NCBI GenBank assembly: GCA_024704765.1
Contig: JAKMXF010000303.1
Coordinates: forward strand, 391,897 to 455,896
DNA: 64,000 nt
Source of the DNA: Oopsacas minuta
Lineage: Eukaryota; Porifera; Hexactinellida; Lyssacinosida; Leucopsacidae
Direction: 5' to 3'
Below the pieces are notes generated by a model. It did no database searches. It saw only the letters and a list, made by a program, of their open reading frames with translations, and was not told the origin of the DNA. Shown piece by piece: positions 13,001 through 28,000 of this stretch; the first letter of the stretch is position 1; the number at the start of each line of letters is the position of its first letter. The translations under genes and the position numbers were made by a program.

Positions 13001-16000
13001 GGTACCTCTTATCCTATCTACTGTAAGACTGACAGAGAGGTCTCCCTCACTCAAAGTTGGATTCCTAACATTAATACTGAGAGAGCCCTGATTGAATCCG
13101 ATAACTCCAAATGGATCATCACTGATCTCAATATCAATCTCAGCACTGGTGGTAGTACCTAAGTTTGCATTACCAGTAATGCTCTCTAAAATAATCGCGA
13201 AATTCTCTGTGTCTTCTGGTGTCGTATCATCAATGATTTGTAGCTGGATAGAGCTAGAGGCAGTACCGTCCTGGAATATTAGAGTTCCTATTAGGGTACC
13301 GGTCCCGGTATTGAAGTCTACACCCAGCAAAGCTCTCCCCTCTGATATCCTAAACTGGACGCTCTGCACCCCTATCGTACCTCTCAGACGGTTCACTCTG
13401 ATTAGAGCTAGCTCACCCTCACTGACAGAATAGACAGATTGAGAGAACTCGATGATACCGTATGGATCATCTGATTCTTCTATGGTTAGAGTGTGTATAG
13501 TAGATGTACCAAGGATAGGCGGAATGTTTATCTACAAACAGAAAATTAAGTACACTCAGTTAAGTGTTGGTATTATGGAATAGCTCCCAATCTCAGGCGA
13601 AAATCTAAAAAATACTAATCGGAGAGAGTAGAAGTAATCAATTAAAAGGTCCGTCATTCACACATTCGAAATTTTATCACAAAAGAGCAAGAATTGGATA
13701 ATCTGGGAATTCCAAACCGACAATATTTTTAATTTATAAACTAATTTTAAGTTGTATATTTACCTATAAGTACCTCTTATCTGAGGTGTATGTGTACATA
13801 CTACGATGAAACATCGAATTTTTCTCCCATGTTGCTAACTAATAATCTATTTACACGGCTACCTCTAACCAATAATTCCGGTATTAGTATCAACTGTCAA
13901 CTAACCTCAACGTTTCCAGGATTGAATGCTCCGGGAGGTAATGTCACTATAACTTGAGGATCAAAAAGAGATACATCAGTTAGAGTGAACTGTATAACCT
14001 CACTGAGTTCTGGTGTAGAGTCATCTAATAACGTTAAGTTTAAATAAGCTATTACCTGTCCGTCATCCATCAGGATATGCTCTTTTGACAGTAGGAAATC
14101 CTGTCCTATGACAGAAGTAGAAGTGCTCACTGTAAAGTTAACCAGAATGCTACCCACAGTACCAAGCTCTCTGAATACTGCTATCAGGGCAATACCATCA
14201 CTCTCTTGGTAGCTGCTTGTGACAGGAGACTAAATGATAGATATAATACGTAGTTAACATGTATTGCTCTGTCTGATCAGGATTACTTCTGGGGGTGGCT
14301 ACAAATTCAACGGCAAGTTTTTGAGAAAGGGGTCACGAGTGAACTACACAATAAGAGAATACACCGGCGTAAACTTCGTCAAAACAAACAGGGTGCCACG
14401 ATACTTGTTCATTCCCTAGTTATATATTTTTCTGAATAAATATTTCATTTTGTGAGATCAACTTGTCCTAATTTTTGTTAAGAGAAAATTTTTTCTCTCG
14501 CCACCTGCTGAGTTGAGTTTGTGGGGTTAGTTCGGTTTGAAAATGTCAGGGTGCTAGGCACCCGCCGCACACCCCAAGTTTACGCCCCTGAGAGAATATG
14601 GCATTTTATGGAAATAAACAAATTGAGAAATAGAGAATTAAGGAACACTTATTGTATACTGTACGAACTTCGAACTGTTTAGTGATATATATCAATACTA
14701 TGATATACGTATATATGTTCAGCACTATCCTATACTGGGTTCCACTAGTTAAATAGTTATTGTCAAACCTGAAATACAATCCTGCCGTGAGGCTGGTCAC
14801 TAGCTGCGACTACAAGAGTAGCCTCATCAGCTCCTGCATCTATTACAGGCATCTCATTACTACCAGCTATGCTAGCCGAGAGTAATTCTAGTGTAAATAT
14901 CTGAGCAACCTCAGGTATGTTATCAGTAATGGTCTGAAGTTCTATAGAAGTGGTAGTAGCACTGATATCAAACACAGCTGTTCCTGATGACGTCAGGAAG
15001 TGTTGAGTCACAACAACAGAGCCATCTTCTGGTACAATCCTCCACTGTACACTCACTCTATAGAATGCTCCCTGTGTCCGGAGGAGTGACACTTGTATAG
15101 ATGACCCCTCTTCTACCACAACATAGCTTGTAGATGGTGAGATAGATATACGACCAGTAGGATTATCATTAGGTAAGATGTATAGATAAGCTATACTACG
15201 TGATTGTAGTAAGTTACCTCCATTCGTAGCAGATGTCAATCTTACCTAAAGAGATTATTACTATAATTCATGTTAAAGTAGAATCAGGAGTGGAATCGGC
15301 TCACTTTTCACAGCCCGATCCGACCCCTAATCCGAATAACAAGATTCTTAACCTGCAGGCTCGGTGCCACTGTCCAGTTTTAACTGACCACATTTTAGTG
15401 CTGTTAGTACTGCACTGTTGCAATGGTAGTAAGCTGTCGTATGGACCACTTGGATATGGCTGCTATGGTTTCACAGGACACTTAATAATTCGTGGCACCC
15501 TGCCTGCCTGGTTTTGTAATAATTATAAATGATTAACTCCTAATCCGAACAATCAGTTTACTGAGCAGAGTTTTCTAATCTCATCACTCTTAGATGTATT
15601 GCATTACATCTCCGAATAAGATATAATCCAATACATCTAATCAATTCTGGACATTTTCTAACAGTGTATATTGCATCAGTAATTTCAGGTAAGTTCTAAT
15701 TCAAATTGTCAATATTATCGTTATAATACTAACAATAAAATCAAAATACTAACTTGATATAATACTTCCAATTCTGGAATTGTATCATCAACTAAAGATA
15801 TCTCAAAATCAGCATAAGTAGAGTTCTCAGGATAGATCAGCTGTCCAGACAGAGGAGTAACGTCACCATCAGCAGCAGCCTCCACTTCCCAGGATATAAT
15901 GACCTCTCCTATCAGTCCTTTAGTCCTTAACACTACCAGATTAGCGGAGGAAGGCTGTGTGGAATTCTCACCAGGTTCCTGTAATGAAAATGACTCAGAA

Positions 16001-19000
16001 CCCTCAGCAAAGTAGAACAGACCGTGTACGTCATCAGATTCATCAATAGTAACGATTAGCTCTGTATCCCCCAGTCTAGCTCCACCCACAGGAGTATGCA
16101 GTAGGATACGGAATGTTGTAGCCATCTCAGGTATAATATCATCTGTTATTCTGAACTCTATTGTATCTACTGCTTGTCCGTCAAGGAAGGTTAGAGTACC
16201 TGAAGTAGGGGTGTAGTCTGAGGGGGCAGTAGTGATGGATTCAAGAAGCCAACTAGCTCCGATCTGAAGGAAAAATAAATCTAAATTATTAGAATAAGGT
16301 AATCAACATACATTAGAACTCGTCTAAGACGTACACTCGGTGAATACATACTACTTTCAAACCAAAATTTTAGTCATTCATTTTAATACAATACAGATAA
16401 GAAGTACACTCGGATAGGAGGTTGAAATTTGTTGTTTACCTTAGAGATCGAGATAAATGTAAATGCTCGTTAATATAAACTCACCTCTCCGAAGTTACCA
16501 GAAGTTCTATTAATATAGATCACAACTATGCCAACACTCTCACTTATATGGTAAGTACCATCTTGTCCTAGAGTAACATCGAAGGATAGAATTCCTCTGA
16601 ACTCATCGTTAGGACGGATATGAATCTCTGCTACTTCTAAGGTGCTGTTCTTAGGTCTGGGACTGTCTGATACAGACCCTTGTCTATCTGACTCATCTAC
16701 CAAACTAGCTCTAACTATTCTAACCCAAAAAGTCTCAGTTATCTCAGGGGTTAGGTCGGGGAGAACAGATACAGTTATAGAAGCTACAGCAGCTCCACTT
16801 AACATGGTAGCTTGACTGGTAGCTAGGAAGAAGTCCTCTGTAGGATCTGCCTGTTGATTGAGTGGGTATGTGTAAGCTATCTGTGTTTCTAACTCTATGG
16901 TAATTGCTCCTAGAGAAAACAAATAAATATTTAGCGGAAAGATAAAAAGCCGCGATTATGTTAAATTTCTATGGAAAAACCGAAGACGGCTTAATATAGT
17001 TATTATGCTTGGAACAAATCCAAGGACACACTTGAATTGGTTAATTGTGTGAGTGTAACCAGTGAAAATTACCGCATTTAGTGTGGGTATTCGCTTGAAA
17101 TATTAATGAGCTCTAATATAATATGCAATGCTAAGTATAAAAATACGAGACATCTTACAAATAACTCCCACCGTATGCCATACATAATGCACCAGTTGTA
17201 TCGTATGACTCAACAAACCAATAAACTACGTACATACCTATGAGTCCATACTCTCTAATGATAGTGATGGTGACACTAGTAAGATTTCCAGTTTCTGGTT
17301 CATCTACAGTAACAGATCGAGAAGTAACAGAAAATGTAAGGAGTCCATGAGGATAGTCATTAGCTTGTATGGTAACAGCAGCAGAGCTAGTAGCAGGATT
17401 AATCCGAGCACCTAGGATACTGGGTACATCAGGATCTGTATTACCATCTGATACTATCTCAGTCAGAATAACAGTAGCTAATTCTGATAGCTCAATAATC
17501 TGATCATCTAACACTCGTATTGGTAGAGTTGTGGTGTTCATTCCAGACATGAATGTTAATGTATTCTGAGGAGAAATATATCAGTATTTAATACAAACAG
17601 TGAAAGCTACAGATGCGGGACCTCCTGAAGCGGGGAATCTCATAAAAACGGGGCGTAAATAGCTTCAACTACATCAATTTGATGCAAATGAACCTGAATG
17701 CACGGGAAGTAGGAAACTAATCCATAGGACCCAATCTCCCCACTTCGGGAGGTTTCAATGTACACGAGACGAGATCGTAAATAAAATGTATGTATTTTCG
17801 AATTGAGAAAGTTGTCCGAAAATTGCTAAGGAAAATGGAAGCGTTACAGTGAAACTATACACGGCTCCATTTTCCTAGCTCACCCATGTATTTCTAGTTT
17901 GTTCACCTATTTGGAAATAAAAGAGGCGAGGCAGAGTGTGATTACGTAACGATACACCATATAATGTTATAAATATTAGTATAATATTAATAACCTCTGT
18001 AGGAGAGAGATCTTCTACTGCTTCTCCAGTTACTAAGAATCTCACCACTACATCACCAAAAGTTCCTCCCAGCCGTATCACATCTAAAGTGAAGTCCTGC
18101 TGTCTGTCAGTGTCTTGTGAAGACAGTTCAGGTAGGATTACAGATAAACTCTCTGGAGAGAATCCAACCAATCCGTGAGCATCATCATTAGTAAGGATAC
18201 GTACTGTGAGTACTCCAGTAATTTCATCTACTACAGCTTGATTAGTAGGGTTAGTCAGCTGTATTATAAACTCGTCAGTAATCTCAGGTATGTCATCTGG
18301 ATATATCTGTATTAGCAGAGTAAGAATAGTTTGTCCATTGGCAAAGAATGAAGTCCCCCGTCTCTGGAAGAAGTCTGCACCTTCCCTCCAACTCCCTAGA
18401 GTCAGCACTAACGACTGGCTATCACCTTCTACAGCTGTTAAAATGAACAGCTGATTGTCTAGCTGCACTAGAGAGATATCCAAACACCTGATCACAGGCG
18501 TAGCAGCTAGCGTTAACTGTGTGAATACACCTGAGGATAATCTAAACACTTGAAGGCCATCTCCTCCCGTCACAGATATGAACGAATACAACACAGACTG
18601 AGATAGAAGTGATTCGACTGTATTTACAGTCCCTGGAATGTGAAACAGTTGTGAGATGGTAAATGTTTGTCCTACCCAGGAGAATACAAACAGAGAAGAT
18701 GCATTAGTAGCCAGTAAGTACGTGGTACCGTTTGTGTCAATAGCCAGAGATAGAGATTTAGCTGCATTCGTGTTGATACTTGATATACGTTCAAACCTGT
18801 AGAACAATGTATTGATTAAATAACGTATATACAGATACGCCTGTATTGGAAATCATGACGTCATAATATAATTAACTCATAACTAACACATAAATACATC
18901 GCTGAGTATCGAGTAATTTGAACACGAGATATATCACTAAATATATACACGCATAATAATATTAAGCTTCACTCTTTTGACTGTGAGAGTAGAGAGAGTA

Positions 19001-22000
19001 GAATACTCCCATCTGGTCTATTAGCTCTGGATAAGAACCAGATTCCACCATTTTACCTCCTGCCATGACGTAAATAACATCAAACGTTTCTAATCTTTCA
19101 AATCTATTCGTAGCGAATATAAAAGTTTTATCTTCGGTAACTCTGAACAGAGTATCTAGTATATGCAGTGCTGTAGCATGATCTAGAGCACTAGTACACT
19201 CATCTGCTACTACTACACTAGCATTAGCAAGTATAGCTTGAGCTATAGCTAGTCTCTGTTTCTGTCCTCCACTCATGTTCTTTCCATGTTTCTGCAGGAG
19301 ACTGCCATAATCCAAAGGTAGTGACATCACCCACTGATGGAGGGAGACAGATTTACAGGCTTCTATCATCTTATCCTCACTCACTGATACATTCACTACT
19401 TTAAGGTTATCACTTACTGACATATTAAAGGTATGATGGAATTGAGGAATTACACCAAACAGACCTTTTGTTCCAAATTCCATATCACTACTACCGTTTC
19501 TAAGCACTACATTACCACGAGTAGGTTCCATGAAGCCAAGGATTAAATTGAGGATGCTAGATTTCCCAGATCCACTTGAGCCCACTATAGCAACCTTCTG
19601 TCCGAATGGAATGTTCAGGTTAATATCGAAAAGAGACCAGATACCAAACTCAGGAAAGTGAGACAAATATATATTATCTAGCTGGATATGTGGTCTGAGT
19701 TCCTTGTTAAGATTTGAATTAGTAGTCTCATTCAATTCTGAGATATCTGTTCTCTTCGAATCTAACTTCTCAAATGTTTTGAGTCTCGAATAAGCTGCCG
19801 CCCCTTTACTCATCAATTCATTCATGTTGAGCAGCTCCACAGGAGTACGTATTATCCTGAAAAAGATAAACAGTGCACCTAGAGTGAGTTCGAAATCTAG
19901 ATTAAAATACAGTATGAGTATTCCTGGTAGCAGATAAGAGATGCTGATTAGTAAGAGATTGACTAAGTTCATCAGATAAGCTAATACTCTAGTCACACCG
20001 TATGCCCTCCACACAACAGAACCATAGGTTATGAAGTTCATCTTTTCTCTCATAGACTCTATCCAATGATGCTTCAGATTATAATGCAGATTCTCATAAA
20101 ACCCCTCGTAAATATCCTGAATACGTAGAGTTAGTCCGGAGATAAGAGCATTCTTACTTGCCTGACTCTTCCGTAGGAAATAGCTCAGTACAGATCCCAG
20201 CAAGTACAGCACTACATAAGATATTGAGAAGAATATGAGATAGAAGTAATGGATAATTATACAAACTACAATACTTCCAAACAATAGGATAATAAACCTC
20301 CCCAGGAACACAAACACCGTACTGATCACCTGCTGTAGGGCATCTATATCTTCTCCAAATAGATGGATCAGATTGACACTTGAAAATTTATGAGAATGAT
20401 TGCTGTCCATGCTATGTAAAGATGAGAATGCTATCCTACGGTGCTTACTACCGTAAGCAGTAGCTAGATAGCTAAGCAGAGCATTTATTGTCAGATCTGT
20501 TAAGACCAGACCAACGTTAATACCTACGAGAATAGTACAGGTTATCAGAAGTGGCTTCTGATTCTCAAATGTAAAGAAGGCAGATCCATCAGTCACATTT
20601 CCACAGTTAATTATCGGAGTAGCAATGAGATAGATAACTGTAGCTTCAACCTGCCCTCCATACACAAATGCAGATACATCAATTAACATTACCAATACTG
20701 TGAGAATTACTATAAGGTAATGATCCAGGAACAGATCTACTGTTAATAATTTCAAAATAAATTTCAATGTTCCGTAAGATAAAACATCTTCACATTCTCG
20801 GTTTTTAAGGAATATTCTCCATTTTTGATTGTGGTAAGACAAATTATGTCCTGAAAAGCGAAAGTTTGTATTCGAGTCAGATTTATAGAACTGATTAAGC
20901 AGATTATTTATACCACGAGTACCAGAAGTTGTGAAGACATAGTTCATAAATGTAAACCCAACAGTATTGTAAAGAGCTAGCTCCTTGTCTCCCTCAGGAG
21001 GGGTGAGATGATCTAAGAAATCAATAGATTCCTCCTGCTGTAATAGAGATTGTATAGCTTCTATGTCAAAACAGGATTCCTCTCCTACCTCAACACACAC
21101 GTGATTGTATATCATAAGGAATAGACCATCAACAAACAGATTATCTGATGCTATTTGTGGGTAGAATCGTCGTAGCTCGCATAGAAAGATAGATTTGAAA
21201 TACTCCTCAGGGCTGGTACCTTGTTTAAGATAATCTACAAATACTTGTGTGGTAACTGCCTTCTTTTTGTCAGCTCCACTCGTAGGTAAGTCTAGAGTAT
21301 TCTGAAGTTTGTATCTGAATAAAAAATCTTTTCTATCCAATTCCATCTTCTGTACTAGACTTAAGTCTCCATTATTTGAATCAAGCTCTATGGATAGTTC
21401 CTCCGCCATCATTAACAATAATATTACATTAAATAAATATCAATATTTTAAAATATATTTAGAGCTAAACGAACTTTTGAATTGAGCATTCAATGCATTG
21501 AAAGGCTATTGAATGAGAACATATTTCCCGAAATAGAATATAAAGTCAATTTGAATAGTATATAGGGAAATTTTAGTTTAATTCAGTGGTTCTCAACTTT
21601 TTATAGCCTCGTTCTCCCTATATGACCGCTTCAGTTGCTATCTTCCCTTCCAAACTTTAGCATAATTTTGGATTCTTTGCAGCAATTTAGTAGGGTAAGA
21701 CTTAGTAAGTAACAAGTGCAATCAGTGCGAAGCTTGTGCTCGCATATTTGATACGATCATACGAGCTCAGTAATGTTTACTTCTTTATTAGATAGTAAAA
21801 ATATATTCCTCCTCGATATATGCATGAATTCCTCACCTGTTAAGAACGACAGGTATAAAGTACTAACCTTGTATTATCAGTAGACCATTGATAAAGTGTA
21901 GACGGAGTATCTGATGTCTGTTGAGCTGTATCATAGCTGTTTGCTATGATTAGATATAACGAATTATCACTTTCAAATGTGAGTGCTTGTTCAGCTCCTC

Positions 22001-25000
22001 GTGTCACGATTTGTTGTACATTCTGTTCAGAGAAGAGGCCAGTAGCACTGTCCCATACATACAGTATACTGCTTGTATCTGTATCTCCTGACACATCTGA
22101 GAAAATACAAGCAAACAAGTAGAGTAGTCCGTCAGTAGAGAATGTATGTAAATGAGATACTCTAGCTTGAGAAATAGACTGTATGGACGAGTAGGAGAGA
22201 GATGTGGAGTTGTATTGGAATAGTTCTATTGAATTGGTATAGGAAGAAACCACTAGATAGTCTTTGTTACTCCATGGAAAACTGTGCCAAGATGTTGCCT
22301 ATAAAAATGAATTCATAGGATCTTGTCATCTTGTAATTACAATAAATGACAAGCATAAATATTAGCACTTGTTAATGATATATAGAATATGGATTCATTC
22401 CTGGAAACGTGGATAACTCAATAACCGGTGACCCAATTTGGCGATATCGACCATGTTTCGAACACCAGCTTAAACTAGACAAAGCTTCAAAGAGCTTCAC
22501 AATATATTTTCTATAACTCCATTCATTCGACCTGGTTATGAGAATTCATGCGCTTTACAAGCTTAGTATAGGTTATATAGCTATCATACCGTCAAGACAT
22601 TGAATGTCTGTGTATGCTCATATATTCCCCTCCAGCTGTACAGTCTTGAGGTATCTCCATCCACTGAAATAGCATACTCATTACCAGCCTCATTCCCGAA
22701 GAAAGATAACCATTCAGAGCTGCTAGACAGACGTTGTGTTGTAGATAGAGTATATTGATCTCCTGGATAGTTAGAAGTTGCGGTATCAGGAAATAATTCC
22801 CAATCTACACTCACTGCAGCATTAAGACCATCTTTCCTATCAATAACTATCTGAATTAAATCTGAATCTTCTTCAACTAAGCCATAATTCAAGCTAATCT
22901 GACCATCTGGTTGCAGCAAGTATGCCTGAAATCTACCGTAAGGATTGTCACTCTCACTTACATGTACTTCTACACTTGTTCTATTTCCAAGAAGAGTTCC
23001 CTCCGGAGAGACAGGAGGTAGAATCTCTACAACAAACTGCTCCACTAACTCAGCTATTCCATCTGCTACTATATCCAGTACAAGATTACCAGTAGTCTGT
23101 CCGTCCTGGAATAATACCTGTCCTACAGCTGGAGCTAGATCAGCTGGTAATATCGTGGGTAACACGCGGTACTGTAGCATTACTTCTCCAAGAGACGAGA
23201 AGGTCCTGAGTATTGGTATCTGCAAGATAGTACCCTCAAGTAGTAGGGATACCTCTGGGAATGTTGGGTCAATCGAGAATACACCCCTCCCTAAATCAGA
23301 TCCGAGGATAATTATAGTGAGAGTAGAATTCTCCCCCCGGATAACTCCAGAAGGAAGTTCCTCAGTCAATCCAATGTTTATAACCTCTCTGCTCTCTGCT
23401 AATTCATCTTCTAGAATCTCAACCTCAATCTCTCTGCTACCCAGCTCACCATCACTCCATGACAAAGACACAGATTGAAATAGATAGTCTATGTCTCTGG
23501 TAGCAAGAGGAAGACTGTTCGGCATGCCTGTGATCTCAACACGACAGCTGGCAGGCCCGAAGCTACCCCCAACCCGTGCTACCGTAACATTGAGTACCCC
23601 GGCATTCTCTTGTACTTCTAAACTTCCGAATAAGAATTGTAGGATTCCTTGTGGTCCGTCGTTCTGAGGAATATATATCTCAGCGAGATTTTTCTCCCCT
23701 AAAGTGGGTGGCTTCAGGGCTGCAGGATCGGTATTAGGAGGATCTGTCAGTTCTACGCTTACTAATTTCAAAATAAACACTTCCGCGAATTCTGGTACAT
23801 TATCATCAACAACAGTTAGAGGGAGTATGAGTGAGGTAACACCATCAGGGATAATTAGTGATTGAACTCCGGCTGTTATATCGGATTGAGAGGACAGAGA
23901 TCTCTGTTCAGGTCCCACTACCGGATTCAGAGATGTCAGATTTCCTATTTCTGATTCATAATATAACCTGAGATCACCAAGTACACCAAACATCCTTGAT
24001 ACGAGTATTGTAGAAGTAGTCCCTTCACCTAGTGTATATACTACCTGACTAGAAGTCAGCTCCACGACTCCATGAGGCATATCAGATTCCGCTAGCGTAA
24101 TGACAGCAGACAGGAGAGAGGTGTCAGGATCTAGGATAGCTCCTCCTGTCTGTGCTATATCAACAGAAGTAACCCCTGTAATATTGAGAATATATACTTG
24201 TGGAGTCTCAGGTAGTGCGTCATCTCTAGGTAACAAGTAAATAAAGGTGTAAGCTAGACCATCTTCAAACAGGGCAGTCCCACTCGTATTCGTAAATTCC
24301 TCCTCAACTCTGTACCCTGTGAGTACCCATGTGACCAATGCTTGTCCAGCTGATCCAACTTTCCGTATAATCTGAATAGGATTAGATCTGTCTTCCTCTA
24401 CTACTGAGTTCAGTGATTCTATAGCAAAGCTTATTATACCTCCTCCGTTATCATTAGCATCTATCTGAACAGTCACACTAGAACCTATTCCCTTTATTAT
24501 CTCTGCTCCCCCTGTCGGTTCATCCAACTGGATTATTATAGTCTCATCTCCCTCAGCTGTTAGAATGGATAGTATGAAATATGTATAGTGCATTCAAATT
24601 AAGAAATTCTTATACAGTACGTCCTCGCTAATCCGAACAGCACTGTTCTAATTGCAAAATGCATTGAAACAATCCTATAGGATCTAGGAGTACAATTTTT
24701 CGAAAATTGTATAAATGATGATAAGGCTGACAAAATGTGTAATATAGTGTATTAAGTATTTCTCCGCAGTAGAATTGGATATAATTTTGTTTTTTTTATT
24801 TTAGAACATTTCCAAAGGTTGTATAACCTGTTGGGATTAGCGAGGGCCTACTGTATAATTATTTACTAACCAATATTATCTTCTTCAATAAAGAAAGATA
24901 ACGGTTTCTGGTCTTCTCCAGGATTGAAGACGAATGTAGCTTCTGCTAGAGCAAAGTCTAGCACGGAGGTAGCACTACCAACTAAACTGTAGTGAACGGA

Positions 25001-28000
25001 TACAGTCCCAAATGTCCCATGATCTCTGTATATCGTCCCTATAATAAGATCTGTATAATTCTCCTTGATAACCAGTGAGTGTATGTCGCCAGCAAGAGAT
25101 ACTCTGAATAATCCATTAGGATAGTCAGAGCGAGCAATCTCAATGCTAGCTTCCACCACATCTCCAAAGCTAGGGATATTCATAGGATTTGTTACAGACA
25201 TGTTCAGTAGAGATAGACCAGTGAGGGTAACTCTGAACAGCTCTCCTAGCTCAGGTACATTATCTGCGACAATTTGTACCTATAGAACATAGTATAATAT
25301 GATAGATGAAGTACAGTAGAACTCGGATAAGATGTACTAAATTTTATTTGCTAAGGAGGTACAGCTTATCCGTGTTAAACTGTAAAATAAAGATTTACAT
25401 TAATTAAGTACTTGTACACCGTATAAAATCAACAACAAATAATATGGTAGATAGGGGAATATCTTCTCGGTTTCAAAATATATTAAGATAGGATTGGAAT
25501 AAACTATAAAAACATACGTATACAGTGGCTAGTTTAACATGGCTAAACCCCTTTTTAAATGATTACATTTTGCAAATAGTTCAAATGCAAACAAAGAGCC
25601 ACTGCAACAAAACAAATTGTAAGCTACATACTCTGGGACAACACTCTGTATTTAATAATATAAGCAAGTGCTCTTCTAAATAAATGGTCATTCTACAGAC
25701 ATGGACCTAAGGCTTGATATTTAAGAATACAGCTACAATCAAACTACGGCTACCGATACGACTGGCGAAAAGCGGCCGCTATGTGCAGGATGACCATTAC
25801 ACATAGGTAGCCGTTAAGCAGTGCGACTGTAGCAATGTATATTGTCTTATTCTCGACTTTAGTTTTATCTACTACAGCCTCAGTACTGCTTTGAATGAAT
25901 AATGACAACAGTGTATGCATGGTGGTATAGCATACTGTAGTATTAGTAGTCTTTAATAAGCTACCAAAATAGTAGCATGAAGTGGACTACTATCCAGAAT
26001 ACGGCACTGAGTACGGTTCTCTTACAACGTACATTATAAACGTATAAACATGAGAATAATTGTGAGACTTTTGTATACAATGCTCTTTCCTATGAAAAGT
26101 CAATATTATTAGTAAATTATTCATGAGTACTATACTATATTGCAAAAGAAAGTGTGTATGAAATGAAATATACTTATAAGATGTATTTGCTAGGTTCCTA
26201 AAAATAGTTATAATAAATAGTAATTGTGTCATACAAACGAATAGAATTGTATGTAGAAAGATGGGAATACTTGAGAAGATCAAGGAAATAGAGCAGGAAA
26301 TTGCTCGAACACAGAAAAATAAAGCTACAGAATATCATCTGGGATTACTGAAAGCTAAACTCGCAAAATACCGTGCTCAGCTGTTGGAACCACAAGGGGG
26401 TAAGGGTGCTGGAAAGGGGGAGGGATTCGATGTTATGAAATCAGGAGACGCAAGAGTAGCTCTCATCGGATTCCCTTCTGTAGGCAAGAGTACTCTACTG
26501 AGCATGATAACACAGACTAGCAGTGAGGCTGGTTCTTACGACTTCACAACACTAACATGTATTCCAGGTGTTATCAGGTGAATAATACTACTGAGTATAC
26601 TGTAATCGTACATTCCATGTACCCCACTGACTATATAATGATGTGGTAACATCTCAGTTTAGTAAATATTTTTATCTATATTTGGCAAGGCAATTTTTAG
26701 GTTCTATTAACTAAATTTTTACAAAGAATATAATCCGCGATATTAATAAAATCGATTCTAAAGATATTTTAACGATCCTTTCGAAATAGCTTTGTTAATT
26801 TAACAGTGGTTATCATCTCACATATGGCAAATGAACATGTTGAATAGAGTATAAGACATTTCACTAATATGCTATGTATATTCCTGTTAATACTGTATGC
26901 GTATTTGAGTGCAATCAACTTGTTTGTAGATACAACGAAGCGAATATCCAGTTGCTAGATCTCCCTGGTATTATTGAGGGGGCAGCACAGGGGAAGGGTC
27001 GTGGCAGACAAGTGATAGCAGTAGCTCGTACAGCTGATCTAGTCCTAATGATGTTAGATTCAGGCAAAGGAGAGATTCAGAAAGAACTGTTAACAGCTGA
27101 GTTAGAACAGGTAGGGATCAGGCTGAACAAGGGACCACCTAACATATATTTCAAGAGGAAGAAGGCAGGGGGACTGGGATTCACTGCTACTTGTCCTCTT
27201 ACACATCTAAGTGAGAAGTTGGTACAGCTCATACTTCATGAGTATAAGATATTCAATGCTGAGGTATGTAATAGAAATACTACGCCAAAAGGGAACATAG
27301 GCCTGAAAATAGGGCTCTTCAAACACTGGTCTAGGAGACCATAAATTGCATAATTTCTATGGAAATTGATCCTAGGCTAAAAATTTTGGGCATATTAGGA
27401 GCCAATATTCCATACTGCAGTGAGTTTCGACAGATTTTTATAGATTAGTGTTTGATCAATTTTTTGTGCCTCAGAACAGATTTCCATTAACAATTGGTCC
27501 GCTGACCAAAATTCAGAGGACCTTTTCGTGAATTATTAAATTGAATAATCTACTAGTAGTAAGTAGTAACATAATCATAAATACACAAGTAACATGAGTG
27601 TACTTATGTGTCAGGTATTAGTGAGAGATGATTGTACAGCAGATGACCTAATAGACGTAATACAGGGTAACAGAGTATACATGAAGTGTCTATACGTATT
27701 CAACAAGATAGACACCATCTGTCTAGAAGACGTAGACAGACTGGCTAGACAACAAGAGAGCGTGGTGATAAGTTGTGGACTACAACTCAACATGGATTAT
27801 CTATTAGAGCTGCTATGGGATAAACTCTCACTCATGCGGATATACACTAAGAAACGTGGTCAGCCACCTGATTTCACTGACCCTCTGATCCTGAGGAGTG
27901 GAGCTACAGTAGAGCACGTGTGTCATGCTATTCATAGGACAATAGCAGATACCTTCAGATACGCATTGGTGTGGGGTATATCTACTAAGTATAGCCCGCA

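Noticed and set aside
13092-13433. 113-residue plus-strand frame
   Set aside because: Antisense to ADGRV1 exon 29.
22945-23478. 177-residue plus-strand frame
   Set aside because: Antisense shadow of ADGRV1 exon 21; composition follows the opposite strand's Calx-beta codons.
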